Source of the DNA: Deltaproteobacteria bacterium
GTDB taxonomy: Bacteria > Desulfobacterota > DSM-4660 > Desulfatiglandales > B25-G16
Length of the DNA: 46,156 bases
Reading direction: 5' to 3'
Assembly: GCA_020351915.1 (NCBI GenBank)
Contig: CP070673.1
Location: 3,705,816-3,751,971, forward strand
Part shown: positions 32,550 to 41,094 of the stretch, piece after piece
How the letters are laid out: each line of letters opens with the position of its first letter
Numbering within the stretch: the stretch's first letter is position 1
Made by a program: the position numbers and the translations under genes
Notes under the pieces: model-generated
What the model was told of the DNA's origin: nothing
Seen by the model: the letters and a program-made list of their open reading frames with translations, nothing else
Databases searched by the model: none

Positions 32550-33302
32550 ATGCTGTGTAACCACGAACTGATTTCGAAAAAACCAAGATCCTCCCCTCCA
32601 CCGGAAACACGGACCAGGAGATGTGTTGCCTGTGGAAGTAAGGATATTAAACCAGGAAGACGCTATTGTTCAAAGGAATGCAGACAGAAACTACAGTGGA
32701 CTCTTTCCCTCTCTAAGGGGCTCCTCCAAACCCTCAATACACGATATGCGGCGTTTTCATTTACAGAGCAGTACGTGGCCCTTGATGTAATGCCTACCTG
32801 GTCCAATGAAATATCACGGTTTGTCTATGAAAGGAAATCGGGTTACGCGCCTGCCCATGCCCTGAAAGAGCTTATCTTGGAGGCGGGTAAGGAATGGTAT
32901 AGAAAAAGGAGTCGACGGATTTCCCGCAGTTTCTCATCCCAATCCATTCTTGAAGAAAAGACTGAGAAGGACATCAACCCTGATTCCATCAAACCGAATA
33001 CAAACAAAACCCCCAAACTATCTGCTGATCAGAAAAAGGCCCTCGACCACCTCAACATACCTATTGATACTCTCATCTTCGGAGATTATGTCAAGGAGCT
33101 AAAGAAGGCCTTCAGGCGAATGGCAAAAATTCATCATCCTGATAAAGGTGGTGACGGCGAGAGGTTTAAGGAGATAAAGAAGGCCCACGAATCTATGCTA
33201 GAATGGAGCGAGACCCCCAAATTCCAATCCAATTCCGCACTGCCTGGTTGTTGGTCCTACAATGGGTATAGAAACCGGTGGTCTCCTCCCCTAAGGCAAT
33301 AG
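32550..33302 (+). CDS. Zinc-finger and C-terminal J-domain protein
   Basis: 250 residues, soluble. Residues about 25-45 hold a treble-clef-like zinc motif, CVACGSKDIKPGRRYCSKEC (CxxC-x11-CxxxC). The central part is unassigned (SNEISRFVYERKSGYAPAHA...). Residues about 185-225 hold a J-domain with an intact HPD: YVKELKKAFRRMAKIHHPDK, GGDGERFKEIKKAHES. The zinc motif at the N-terminus and J-domain near the C-terminus invert the order in DnaJ; the substrate is unknown. It is between tolQ (divergent) and tRNA-Thr. No neighbour points to a function. Confidence 0.77.
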   Translation: MLCNHELISKKPRSSPPPETRTRRCVACGSKDIKPGRRYCSKECRQKLQWTLSLSKGLLQTLNTRYAAFSFTEQYVALDVMPTWSNEISRFVYERKSGYAPAHALKELILEAGKEWYRKRSRRISRSFSSQSILEEKTEKDINPDSIKPNTNKTPKLSADQKKALDHLNIPIDTLIFGDYVKELKKAFRRMAKIHHPDKGGDGERFKEIKKAHESMLEWSETPKFQSNSALPGCWSYNGYRNRWSPPLRQ

Positions 33303-33358
33303 CCCTACCCAGAAGGTTTTAGTGGATGTAGCAAACCCTGCACGAAGGGTCATGATTC

Positions 33359-33434
33359 TGGAGCCACCGGGCGGAATCGAACCGTCGACATCCTCATTAC
33401 GAGTGAGGTGCTCTGCCAGCTGAGCTACGGTGGC
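33359..33434 (-). tRNA. tRNA-Thr (CGT)
   Basis: A 76-nt cloverleaf. On the reverse strand: GCCACCGTAGCTCAGCTGGC, anticodon stem-loop CCTCACTCGTAATGAGG (anticodon CGT), T arm CGGTTCGATTCCG, acceptor end CGGTGGC then T and encoded CCA. Confidence 0.96.
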
Positions 33435-33512
33435 CATCTGGGATATTGTTATACTTTTTTTATCACCCTGTCCATTTTTTTTGAAACCCCCCTGATGTGA
33501 GGATGTGAGAAA

Positions 33513-34238
33513 ATGAAACAACCAAAGGACTACCTTGTATTCCCTTTAGATGTCTCAACCTATGAAGAGGCAATCAGATACATAGCACTCTTGAAGGAGC
33601 ATGTAGGTGTTTTCAAAGTCGGTCTGGAACTTTTTGTCAGTATCGGGCCGAAGATTCTCGAGGGGATAAGAGAGCACAGTAACGCGGAAATATTCCTTGA
33701 TCTAAAGTTTCATGACATACCTGCCACGGTCAAAAGTGCCTTTACGGCAGCAAGTGCTTACGGCGTTGCATTTACAACCATACACTGTGATGAGGGAAAG
33801 GGTCTCCTTCGCTCGGTTGTTGAAAATAATCCATCAGGCACCAAAATATTGGCCATTACCGTACTTACCAGCCTTGAAAGCAAAGACTTAAAGGAGCTCG
33901 GCTACGAGGAAAAATACGTTAATGACTTAACGGAATTGGTATTGCTTAAGGCTCGAATGGCCAAAGACGCCGGCTGTTCCGGTGTTGTGTGCTCTGGCCA
34001 CGAGGTTGATAGAGTTAAGAAAGAATTGGGGAAAGATTTTATCGCTGTTACCCCTGGTATTAGGCCTGCATGGTCTCTGAAAGAAACGGATGATCAAAAG
34101 AGGATTATCACTCCCTATGAGGCAGTAAAAAGGGGTGCGGATTACATAGTGGTGGGCAGGCCTATCCGGACAGCTGAAAAACCGATTGAGGCTGCGCAAA
34201 AGGTTTTGGACGAGCTTGAGGGGGCAATCTCACAGTAG
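33513..34238 (+). CDS. pyrF: Orotidine 5'-phosphate decarboxylase
   Basis: 241 residues. A TIM-barrel enzyme for the last step of UMP synthesis. The catalytic lysine/aspartate network is in AEIFLDLKFHDIPATVKSAF (DxKxxD) near residue 62. PLDVSTYEEAIRY, VFKVGLELFVSIGP, ITVLTSLESKDLKELGY, GVVCSGHEVDRVKKELG and the phosphate loop VTPGIRP ... YIVVGRPIRTAE are all present. It is monocistronic and convergent with usp. The ATG has GAGGATGTGAGA upstream. Confidence 0.96.
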   Translation: MKQPKDYLVFPLDVSTYEEAIRYIALLKEHVGVFKVGLELFVSIGPKILEGIREHSNAEIFLDLKFHDIPATVKSAFTAASAYGVAFTTIHCDEGKGLLRSVVENNPSGTKILAITVLTSLESKDLKELGYEEKYVNDLTELVLLKARMAKDAGCSGVVCSGHEVDRVKKELGKDFIAVTPGIRPAWSLKETDDQKRIITPYEAVKRGADYIVVGRPIRTAEKPIEAAQKVLDELEGAISQ

Positions 34239-34255
34239 ATACCCCTCGAATCCGA

Positions 34256-34687
34256 TCAAACGACATAAACGGGTATCTTGGCCTTGGCCAGAACCTTTCT
34301 GGTCACACTTCCCAATAGGTGTCTGTCCCCTGGCTTACCTTTGGCCGCCATAACAATAAAGTCATAATCGCTTTTTTCTGTCTCTCTCAAAATCTCGTCT
34401 GCTATTTCACCTCTTGAGATCTTTCCTGCTGCACTAATCCCGGCATCTTTGAGAATCTCAACACCCTTCTCTGCAAATTTAGAAATATTTTTGGTCACTG
34501 CCCGATCTGTATCAATGGTCACCTCTGACATTCTGAATTCCGCACCGAGTATCTTGCTGATGCTATCATGAGATGGGCCTACGCTCAGTACCGTAGCATC
34601 GGCTTCCAACTGACGGGCCAGGGATGCAGTTGCCCTGATAGCGTTTTCTGATTTTTCGCTACCCCCGGTACAAAAAAGTATTTTCAT
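34256..34687 (-). CDS. Universal stress protein (UspA family)
   Basis: 143 residues from the ATG at 34687, chosen because AGAGGGGGG lies just upstream; the TTG at 34693 is less likely. MKILFCTGGSEKSENAIRAT and the C-terminal FIVMAAKGKPGDRHLLGSVT, then RKVLAKAKIPVYVV, are Usp-typical. In the usual ATP-binding signature, G-x2-G-x9-G-S/T, only five residues separate the second and third glycines (GKPG-DRHLL-GS), so ATP binding may be weakened or altered. Confidence 0.92.
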   Translation of the reverse strand: MKILFCTGGSEKSENAIRATASLARQLEADATVLSVGPSHDSISKILGAEFRMSEVTIDTDRAVTKNISKFAEKGVEILKDAGISAAGKISRGEIADEILRETEKSDYDFIVMAAKGKPGDRHLLGSVTRKVLAKAKIPVYVV

Positions 34688-34866
34688 AAACAATCCCCCC
34701 TCTTTTGTAACTGACCCACCTGTATTGCCTTTAAGCTATTTTTAAACTGTGCCATAGATTGATATTTTGCGCAATAGCTTTTCTGACGGTCTCTGTGTCG
34801 AGATGCTACCTTCTTTAAAGAAGGCTAACCCGGAACTACTGAACGGAAACCTGATGCTTACCTCTG
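34688..34866. other. Gap between usp and nrdG
   Basis: 179 bases. The only structure seen is the 16-bp perfect palindrome CCTTCTTTAAAGAAGG at 34809-34824, downstream of nrdG on its strand. It lacks a T-run, so I do not call it a terminator. Confidence 0.4.
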
Positions 34867-35559
34867 TTATCGTATAGTACATCTTTGGACAAACCCTTCC
34901 ATGATTTGCTTAAAGCAAGCGAGTTCTTCATCGGAGTAGCTATGCATGTCTAAGCATTCATCATCTAACATCTTAGAGGAAACAAATCCTTGCAAGACAT
35001 ATAAGCGGGAGTCTTTTACTAACTGGCCAATCTTAGTAAACTCATCTTTTTCAAAAAGAGGTTTCACCACAGTGGTCCTGAATTCATAATCCAACCCTGA
35101 ATCCATAATCAATCTGATACTTTTCAGAATCTGAGCCGTTTCTACCTTTTTCCTTACCACAGATTCATACTTGTCCAGAGATGTTTTTATATCCATGGCA
35201 ATGTAATCCACGGTCTTAGATTCCAGTATCTTCTCTAACCTTTGAGGAAAACTTCCATTGGTATCCAATTTAGCCAGATATCCCAATCCCTTTACTTTCA
35301 ATAGAAAATCCTCGAGACCAGTTTGCATAAGAGGTTCTCCCCCAGTTATGGTCACAGCTTCAAGCTTTCCCTGCCTTCTCTCTAAAAAAGAGAGTACCTC
35401 TTCCTCTTCTAATCCGTCAGACCGAGACCTCTTCGTATCTATAAGCTCTGGATTGTGGCAATAAGGACATCTGAAATTACACCCTTGAGTAAAGACAATA
35501 GCGCAGATTTTATCTGGATAGTCGATGAGAGAAAAGCCTTGAAAGCCCCCTATGATCAT
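34867..35559 (-). CDS. nrdG: Anaerobic ribonucleotide reductase-activating protein NrdG
   Basis: 230 residues. A radical-SAM enzyme with the cluster motif FTQGCNFRCPYCHNPELID (CxxxCxxC) near residue 29, ITGGEPLMQTGLEDF near residue 69 and YIAMDIKTSL near residue 117. It uses S-adenosylmethionine to install the glycyl radical on NrdD. It is longer than the 154-residue E. coli enzyme and belongs to the long NrdG type found in many anaerobes. It begins 3 bases after the nrdD stop. Confidence 0.94.
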   Translation of the reverse strand: MIIGGFQGFSLIDYPDKICAIVFTQGCNFRCPYCHNPELIDTKRSRSDGLEEEEVLSFLERRQGKLEAVTITGGEPLMQTGLEDFLLKVKGLGYLAKLDTNGSFPQRLEKILESKTVDYIAMDIKTSLDKYESVVRKKVETAQILKSIRLIMDSGLDYEFRTTVVKPLFEKDEFTKIGQLVKDSRLYVLQGFVSSKMLDDECLDMHSYSDEELACFKQIMEGFVQRCTIR

Positions 35560-35562
35560 ACC

Positions 35563-37641
35563 TCAGACCGCAAACATCCTTCTCATTTTGAATTCCGCCT
35601 GCTTTCCCCTGTTCCACTGCTTCAAGGGCCTGAGATAGCCAACAACCCGGGAATAGACCTCACATTCCTCACCACACTTTGAGCACACCTCATGCTCTCC
35701 ATCCAAATATCCATGAACAGGGCAAACGCTGAAGGTAGGGGTAAAGGTAAAATAGGGGAGATGATAATTCTCGCAGATTTTGCGTACCAATGATTTAACA
35801 CTTCCGGGATTTGTGATCCTCTCGCCTGCATAGACATGAAGCACCGTCCCTCCTGTATATCTTTGCTGGATACCGTCCTGCAGATCCAAGGCCTCGAAAA
35901 CATCATCGGTGAAGTTAACCGGGAGATGGGTAGAGTTGGTATAAAAACATCGACTTCCGTCCCCGTTGCCTGCAGAGATTATGTCAGGATACCGTTGCTT
36001 ATCAATCTTTGCCAAACTGTATGAGGTTCCCTCAGCAGGGGTAGCTTCAAGGTTATAATTGTTTCCTGTTTCCTTTTGAAAATCTATCAATAACTCCCTC
36101 ATAAAATCTAAGACCCTCATGGCAAATTCCTTACCCTCTGCATCACCAATAGTCTTACCAAGAAAGTTTTGGCACGCCTCATTCATACCCACAAGCCCAA
36201 TCGTTGAAAAATGATTCTTCCAGTACTCATCAAATCTCTTTTTAACATTCCGTAGATAATACTTCGTATACGGGTAGAGACCCCCATCGGTAAATCTTTC
36301 CAGGATTTTCCTCTTTGTCTCCAGACTCTCTTGACCCAGAATCATCAACCTTTTGAGGCGGCCAAAGAATTCATCCTCACTACCGCTGAGATATCCGATC
36401 CTCGGCATATTGATGGTTACAACCCCGATAGAGCCTGTTAATGGATTAGAACCGAAGAGGCCTCCTCCTCTTTTTTCGAGCTGGCGGTTGTCGATTCTTA
36501 ACCTGCAACACATGCTTCTGGCGTCCTCTGGGTGCATGTCCGAATTTACGAAATTGGAAAAATAGGGAACCCCATACTTTGCTGTCATCTCCCACAGATC
36601 TTCGATAACAGGATTCTGCCAGTCAAATCCTTTGGTAATATTGTATGTCGGAATGGGAAAGGTAAAAACCCTTCCTCGGGCGTCGCCCTCTGCCATGACC
36701 TCCAAGAAGGCCTTGTTAAACAAATCCATCTCTTTTTGAAAATCCTTATAGGTGGCATTTTGTGGCGCACCTCCAATAATTACCGTTTGGTCTGCATAGT
36801 ATTCCGGTACCGTAAGATCGAGCGTAACATTCGTGAAGGGGGTCTGGAATCCGACCCTTGTGGGCACGTTGATATTAAAGACAAACTCCTGCAAGGCCTG
36901 CTTAGTTCCCTTATACGTTAATCCGTCAAATCGTATGAAAGGCGCTAACAAGGTGTCGAAATTGGAGAATGCCTGGGCACCGGCCGCCTCTCCTTGAAGC
37001 GTATAAAAGAAATTTACGATCTGCCCCAATGCACTCCTGAGGTGATTGGCAGGTTTACTTTCTACTTTTCCCCAAACCCCTCTAAATCCCTCGACCAGCA
37101 AATCAAACAGATCCCAACCGACACAGTAAACAGACAGAAGGTTCAAATCATGAATGTGAAAATCACCCTGGAGGTGCGCCTCCCGGATCTTGGGAGAGTA
37201 GATTTCATTCAACCAATAGACCCTGCTCACCTCCGAGGAAACATAGTTGTTCAATCCTTGGAGAGAAAATGCCATATTGCTGTTTTCATTAACCCTCCAA
37301 TCGGTTTTGTTCAGGTATTGATCCACCAAGTCGACACTTGCCTTGTTGGTAATTTCTCTCATTTTTGCGTGCTGATCCCTATAAATGATATAGGCTTTGG
37401 CAGTTTTGCGATAGGTTGAGGAAAGCAGCACCTCCTCTACGATGTCCTGGATCTCTTCCACAGTAGGGATCTTTTCACCAATTGCCTGCTGGGCTAGATT
37501 CAAAACCCTGACAGTAAGTCTCTGAGCAACCTGCTCTTCAAATTCCTCTGTTGCCTTTCCAGCCTTTGCAATGGCATCGGTAATCTTTTGAGCCTCAAAG
37601 GGGACAATCGTGCCGTCTCTTTTTTCTACCTTTGTAAACAT
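35563..37641 (-). CDS. nrdD: Anaerobic (class III) ribonucleoside-triphosphate reductase NrdD
   Basis: 692 residues. An N-terminal ATP-cone (residues about 1-95, VEKRDGTIVPFEAQKITDAI...) is followed by the ten-stranded barrel. SMCCRLRID near residue 388 carries the active-site cysteine region; GTSYSLAKID follows; C-terminal zinc cysteines are in SVCPVHGYL and CSKCGEEC, and the glycyl radical loop is SRVVGYLRPLKQWNRGKQ near residue 668. It reduces NTPs to dNTPs without oxygen. It forms an operon with nrdG. Two NrdR boxes lie 89-135 bases upstream, so the ATP/dATP-sensing repressor NrdR probably controls it. Confidence 0.96.
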   Translation of the reverse strand: MFTKVEKRDGTIVPFEAQKITDAIAKAGKATEEFEEQVAQRLTVRVLNLAQQAIGEKIPTVEEIQDIVEEVLLSSTYRKTAKAYIIYRDQHAKMREITNKASVDLVDQYLNKTDWRVNENSNMAFSLQGLNNYVSSEVSRVYWLNEIYSPKIREAHLQGDFHIHDLNLLSVYCVGWDLFDLLVEGFRGVWGKVESKPANHLRSALGQIVNFFYTLQGEAAGAQAFSNFDTLLAPFIRFDGLTYKGTKQALQEFVFNINVPTRVGFQTPFTNVTLDLTVPEYYADQTVIIGGAPQNATYKDFQKEMDLFNKAFLEVMAEGDARGRVFTFPIPTYNITKGFDWQNPVIEDLWEMTAKYGVPYFSNFVNSDMHPEDARSMCCRLRIDNRQLEKRGGGLFGSNPLTGSIGVVTINMPRIGYLSGSEDEFFGRLKRLMILGQESLETKRKILERFTDGGLYPYTKYYLRNVKKRFDEYWKNHFSTIGLVGMNEACQNFLGKTIGDAEGKEFAMRVLDFMRELLIDFQKETGNNYNLEATPAEGTSYSLAKIDKQRYPDIISAGNGDGSRCFYTNSTHLPVNFTDDVFEALDLQDGIQQRYTGGTVLHVYAGERITNPGSVKSLVRKICENYHLPYFTFTPTFSVCPVHGYLDGEHEVCSKCGEECEVYSRVVGYLRPLKQWNRGKQAEFKMRRMFAV

Positions 37642-37729
37642 GGTATCGTCTCTCCACGCTTTCTTTCATCCGCTCCAAGCGGAATTCACAGATTTCCAAT
37701 CGTCTCAATCCATCCGAACCGCCCGTTTT

Positions 37730-37745
37730 CCACAAGATATTGTGT
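37730..37745. promoter_or_regulatory. NrdR box 1 upstream of nrdD
   Basis: CCACAAGATATTGTGT fits the NrdR consensus ACACwATATATwGTGT at most positions, including the invariant C...AT...G core. It lies 89 bases from the nrdD start codon. Confidence 0.8.
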
Positions 37746-37760
37746 TAAACTATAATTGAC

Positions 37761-37776
37761 CTTCAATATAAAGTCA
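37761..37776. promoter_or_regulatory. NrdR box 2 upstream of nrdD
   Basis: CTTCAATATAAAGTCA is a weaker match (CAATATA.AG core). Its start is exactly 31 bases from box 1, three helical turns, the spacing found for paired NrdR boxes. Confidence 0.7.
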
Positions 37777-37951
37777 ATATTCGAGCAATGAGAAAAAAGC
37801 CACAAAATGCATTTTTCTTTGTACCGGGTTCTTTTCGGGGGTTTCGGATAGGCTCCGGGTGCCAGTATTCCACCAGAAAGCGAATGATCACAAAGACAGA
37901 AAGTGACGATTTCCCTTGACTTTGATTTATGGTTTCATTACACAGATATAA

Positions 37952-38130
37952 AGCGTTCAGGTGCTGGATAAGAGCTTAAAAGGGAACCCCGTTAAAATCG
38001 GGGACGGGCCCGCCGCTGTAATCGGGGACAAAAGCCGCAAGATGCCACTGTGCCGCTGGAAGCGGGATGGGAAGGCGCGGTAAGTAGGATGATCCGAAAG
38101 CCAGAAGACCTGCCTGAATGTTAGGCGTAG
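37952..38130 (+). ncRNA. Adenosylcobalamin (B12) riboswitch
   Basis: The conserved elements occur in order: GGTGC (37960), AGGGAA (37981), AAAATC, CCCGCCGCTGTAATC (the B12 box-type GCNRCTGT core), GATGCCACTGTG (GCCACTG), GGGAAGGCG, and the 3' B12 motif AAAGCCAGAAGACCTGCCTG (38098-38117). It binds adenosylcobalamin and represses the following receptor gene when B12 is abundant. Confidence 0.95.
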
Positions 38131-38178
38131 CCTTCGCGGACTGGGTTTAGCCTAAAGATCTTGCGGATAAAAAGGGAC

Positions 38179-38217
38179 ATCCCCGGATCGATGCTAATCG
38201 GTCCGGGGATTTTTTTC
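38179..38217 (+). terminator. Terminator hairpin of the B12 riboswitch expression platform
   Basis: ATCCCCGGA (38179-38187) pairs with TCCGGGGAT (38202-38210), followed by seven T residues. It sits between the aptamer and the receptor start, so regulation is likely by transcription termination. Confidence 0.88.
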
Positions 38218-38265
38218 TCCAGCCCTCCAAAACCATTTTAGAGTTCAGGAAAGGAGGATGAAAGG

Positions 38266-40305
38266 GTGAAAAAGTTGAAGACCTTTTTTTTGTTTGGAAT
38301 GGTTGGCCTTCTAGGTCTCATGATCAATAGTGTTTATGCGATTGAAAATGAAGAGGATGTGACCTTAAAAACAGTTGTGGTTACTGGAACTAGGATCCAA
38401 CAGAGGATAGAAAAAGTGCCAGCAAATGTCACGGTAATCGACGAGGAAGACATCAAAAACTCAAACGCAAAAACGGTGGTTGATCTTCTCCGCTCTGAAG
38501 AAGGAATCGTTGTGAGAGACCTCTTGGGCCATGGGAAGACTGCTCAGGTAGATCTGCGGGGATTTGGAGAAACTGGCCCATATAATACGTTGGTTTTGGT
38601 GGATGGGCGCCGTGTAAATGAAATCGACCTGAGCGGAGTGGATTGGACACAGATTCCTCTGGAGCAGATCGAGCGTATAGAAATCGTTCGGGGGACCGGT
38701 ACGGTACTCTATGGGGATAATGCCGTGGGCGGCGTAATCAACATCATTACGAAGATTCCAACTGGAAAACTAACCGTTAGGGGGGGAGCACTTGCCGGGA
38801 GTTATTCTCGACACAAAGAACAGGCCTCTATCAGCGGCGGTCATAAGAATTTAGCTGCTTCTCTGTTTGCCAGTTATGATTCCACTGACGGATACAGGGA
38901 TAACGGGGAATTTCGGGCAAAGGATATAGGCGGAAAAATCGTTTTTGATCCTACTGAATTGCTAAGTCTCAACCTTAGCGGGTCGTATCACTCGGATGAC
39001 TACAGTCTTCCGGGTCCCCTTACAGAGGAGGAGGTAAACGTTGATCGAAGAGCAACCAATGAGCCCTTCAATGAAGCTGAAACCCGTGATAAGTACCTAA
39101 AACTTGAATCAAATCTGGACCTAGGACACTTCGGCAATATCCTAGCTGACTTCTCTGTTAGGGACCGCAACAGCGAACTGAAAGACGTAAGCGTCTTCGG
39201 CACTTTCCTTCAGGATATCGAGACAGAAACTTGGGCGATCACACCACGATATGTTTGGAACGGAGAAATCGCCAACCATGAAAACACGCTCATCGTAGGC
39301 GTCGATTTTTACTGGTCCGATCAGGACGTGAAATCATTTTTCGGAACCCCGCCGATACCCTCCGGTCTTGCAAACGTGGAAAAGAACTCTTCCGGCCTTT
39401 ATTTCAGCAATGAGTTTTCTTTATTGAAAAATCTAATTTTCTCTTTCGGGGCTCGCCGTGAACTGGTTGAGTACGACTTGATCAACCGACCTCTCACCGG
39501 TTTCCCGCTTCCGCCGCCACCTCTGTCGGATACAGTCAGTGAGAGACAGAATGCATTCAGCGCAGGACTCACTTTTCTCTACGGTGGTAAATCTTCTTTT
39601 TTTGTGCGCGCCAACCGAAGCTTCCGGTTTCCGCTCACTGACGAATTGGTCGAATTTGATCAGCTTACGGGGCAACCTCGCGTGAATTCAGATCTCAAGC
39701 CACAAAAAGGCCGACACTATGAAGCGGGCTTAAGACATTTCTTTGCCCCAGATCTAGTCGGGAGTGTCACCCTCTTTCGTGCGGAAATGAAAGACGAGAT
39801 CTTCTTGGATCCGACACCGGCACCCTTTTTCGGCACTAACGTGAACCACCCTGAGACCCTTCATCAGGGTGTGGAGATCGGTGCCAAGTCAGAGATTTTC
39901 GGGAAAATCACGCTATTCGGAAACTACACCTATGAAAAGGGAGCCTTCGAAAAAGAACCCTTTAAAGATAACGATATCCCGGCTGTTCCAAATCACAAGG
40001 CAAATCTGGGGATTAGAATCCACGACGTGTTTCCCGGCCTCATCTTCTCGGCCGATTACAAATACGTGGGATCCAGTTTTCTGATCAGCGACCAGGCTAA
40101 CGAGTTTGAGAAACTGGACGACTATGCCACGATCGATGCACGGCTTTCGTATGCCTGGAAGCGACTCAACGCGTTTGTCGGAGTGAATAATCTTACAAAC
40201 GAGAAGTACTCTCAATACGGTGTCATTGGGGGGACTCCCAAGGGTCGCAATTTCTATCCGGCCCCGGAAAGGAACTGGCTAGCCGGCCTCGATATCACCT
40301 TCTAG
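38266..40305 (+). CDS. btuB: TonB-dependent outer-membrane receptor, BtuB-like
   Basis: 679 residues from a GTG after AAAGGAGG. Signal peptide LKTFFLFGMVGLLGLMINSV, cleaved near VYA-IENEE. The TonB box/plug region follows: KTVVVTGTRIQQRI, VTVIDEEDIKNS, LRGFGETGPYNTLVLVDGRR and IERIEIVRGTGTVLYGDNAV, GGVINIITK. The rest is a 22-strand barrel ending in aromatic LAGLDITF, as expected for an outer-membrane protein. The B12 riboswitch directly upstream identifies a corrinoid uptake role. No btuCDF genes follow; a riboswitch-core relic does. Confidence 0.93.
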   Translation: MKKLKTFFLFGMVGLLGLMINSVYAIENEEDVTLKTVVVTGTRIQQRIEKVPANVTVIDEEDIKNSNAKTVVDLLRSEEGIVVRDLLGHGKTAQVDLRGFGETGPYNTLVLVDGRRVNEIDLSGVDWTQIPLEQIERIEIVRGTGTVLYGDNAVGGVINIITKIPTGKLTVRGGALAGSYSRHKEQASISGGHKNLAASLFASYDSTDGYRDNGEFRAKDIGGKIVFDPTELLSLNLSGSYHSDDYSLPGPLTEEEVNVDRRATNEPFNEAETRDKYLKLESNLDLGHFGNILADFSVRDRNSELKDVSVFGTFLQDIETETWAITPRYVWNGEIANHENTLIVGVDFYWSDQDVKSFFGTPPIPSGLANVEKNSSGLYFSNEFSLLKNLIFSFGARRELVEYDLINRPLTGFPLPPPPLSDTVSERQNAFSAGLTFLYGGKSSFFVRANRSFRFPLTDELVEFDQLTGQPRVNSDLKPQKGRHYEAGLRHFFAPDLVGSVTLFRAEMKDEIFLDPTPAPFFGTNVNHPETLHQGVEIGAKSEIFGKITLFGNYTYEKGAFEKEPFKDNDIPAVPNHKANLGIRIHDVFPGLIFSADYKYVGSSFLISDQANEFEKLDDYATIDARLSYAWKRLNAFVGVNNLTNEKYSQYGVIGGTPKGRNFYPAPERNWLAGLDITF

Positions 40306-40384
40306 GGGCAATGGGAAAATTCTCCACCTGCCCATCGGGGGGACAGATCTGACATTCTTCCGCTAAAGAGTTTAGGAAACACGG

Positions 40385-40440
40385 ACGGGTGCTTGATTAC
40401 AGGAGAACACGCATGGTGAGAATCCGGGAGGTTTTCACAG
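40385..40440 (+). ncRNA. Truncated second cobalamin riboswitch core (relic)
   Basis: GGGTGCTTGATTACAGGAGA, ACACGCAT, GGTGAGAATCCGGG read like the 5' half of a B12 aptamer (GGTG..., GGGAA, ..GGTG-aAATCC..). The 3' half (GCCACTG and GAAGACCTGCC motifs) is absent because the convergent CPBP gene begins its coding end at once. It is probably what remains of the switch for a lost B12-transport operon. Based on consensus memory, not a covariance search. Confidence 0.5.
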
Positions 40441-40443
40441 GCT

Positions 40444-41094
40444 CTACCAGCAGGACATCAGCGAAAGGGTAAATATTGCCAGGTTACCCAGGACATGGAT
40501 GGTGATGGGTACCATCAGGCTTCCTTCTATCTCGTAGGCCACGGCAAACACAATCCCTCCCACCGCTTGAGGAAGGGGAATTCCCGGAAAAATGGGGTGG
40601 GCCAGCACAAATATCAGGGTACTCACAACAAGGGCTATCGCGACACCCCACCGCCTCAGGAAACCGTAGAGTATTCCCCTAAAAAAGACCTCTTCTGCCA
40701 GAGGCCCCACCATCCCACCGACCAGGAAAAAAAGAATGATTTCACCATGCTGAGCAGGCAGGCGGACTTCTATCAATTTTAACGCGTCAATGCCGGCAAC
40801 GAGCAATATTACAAATGCCAAAAAAGTAACCACTGCAAAACCGGCTGACCATATCAACCCCTTTCTGAGCCCGGGGACTATCCCGGATCGAGCTAATCCT
40901 ATGGACGGAAACCCCTTCCCCCAGATCAGAACACAAAGGATAATGAGTCCTATATCAAGCAGACGTGCCCCACCCAGAATAATCATAGGGTAACGGAGTC
41001 CTGTTGAAATCACCAACCAGCTAGCCCCTTCAATGGAAACAACTGCTGCAAGGGATATGAACAGGGCCTTTATCTCAATCTGCTTTGCTTCCAT
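40444..41094 (-). CDS. CPBP (CAAX/Abi) family intramembrane glutamic protease
   Basis: 216 residues, six or so hydrophobic spans. The CPBP active-site motifs are present: GPLAEEVFFRGILYGFLRRW (EExxxR) near residue 132, LIFVLAHPIF (FxxxH) near residue 160 and ITIHVLGNLAIF (HxxxN) near residue 198. Such enzymes process prenylated or other membrane substrates, sometimes peptide maturation or immunity. It overlaps the upstream HEAT-repeat membrane protein by 25 bp, so the two are coupled. The substrate is unknown. Confidence 0.9.
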   Translation of the reverse strand: MEAKQIEIKALFISLAAVVSIEGASWLVISTGLRYPMIILGGARLLDIGLIILCVLIWGKGFPSIGLARSGIVPGLRKGLIWSAGFAVVTFLAFVILLVAGIDALKLIEVRLPAQHGEIILFFLVGGMVGPLAEEVFFRGILYGFLRRWGVAIALVVSTLIFVLAHPIFPGIPLPQAVGGIVFAVAYEIEGSLMVPITIHVLGNLAIFTLSLMSCW

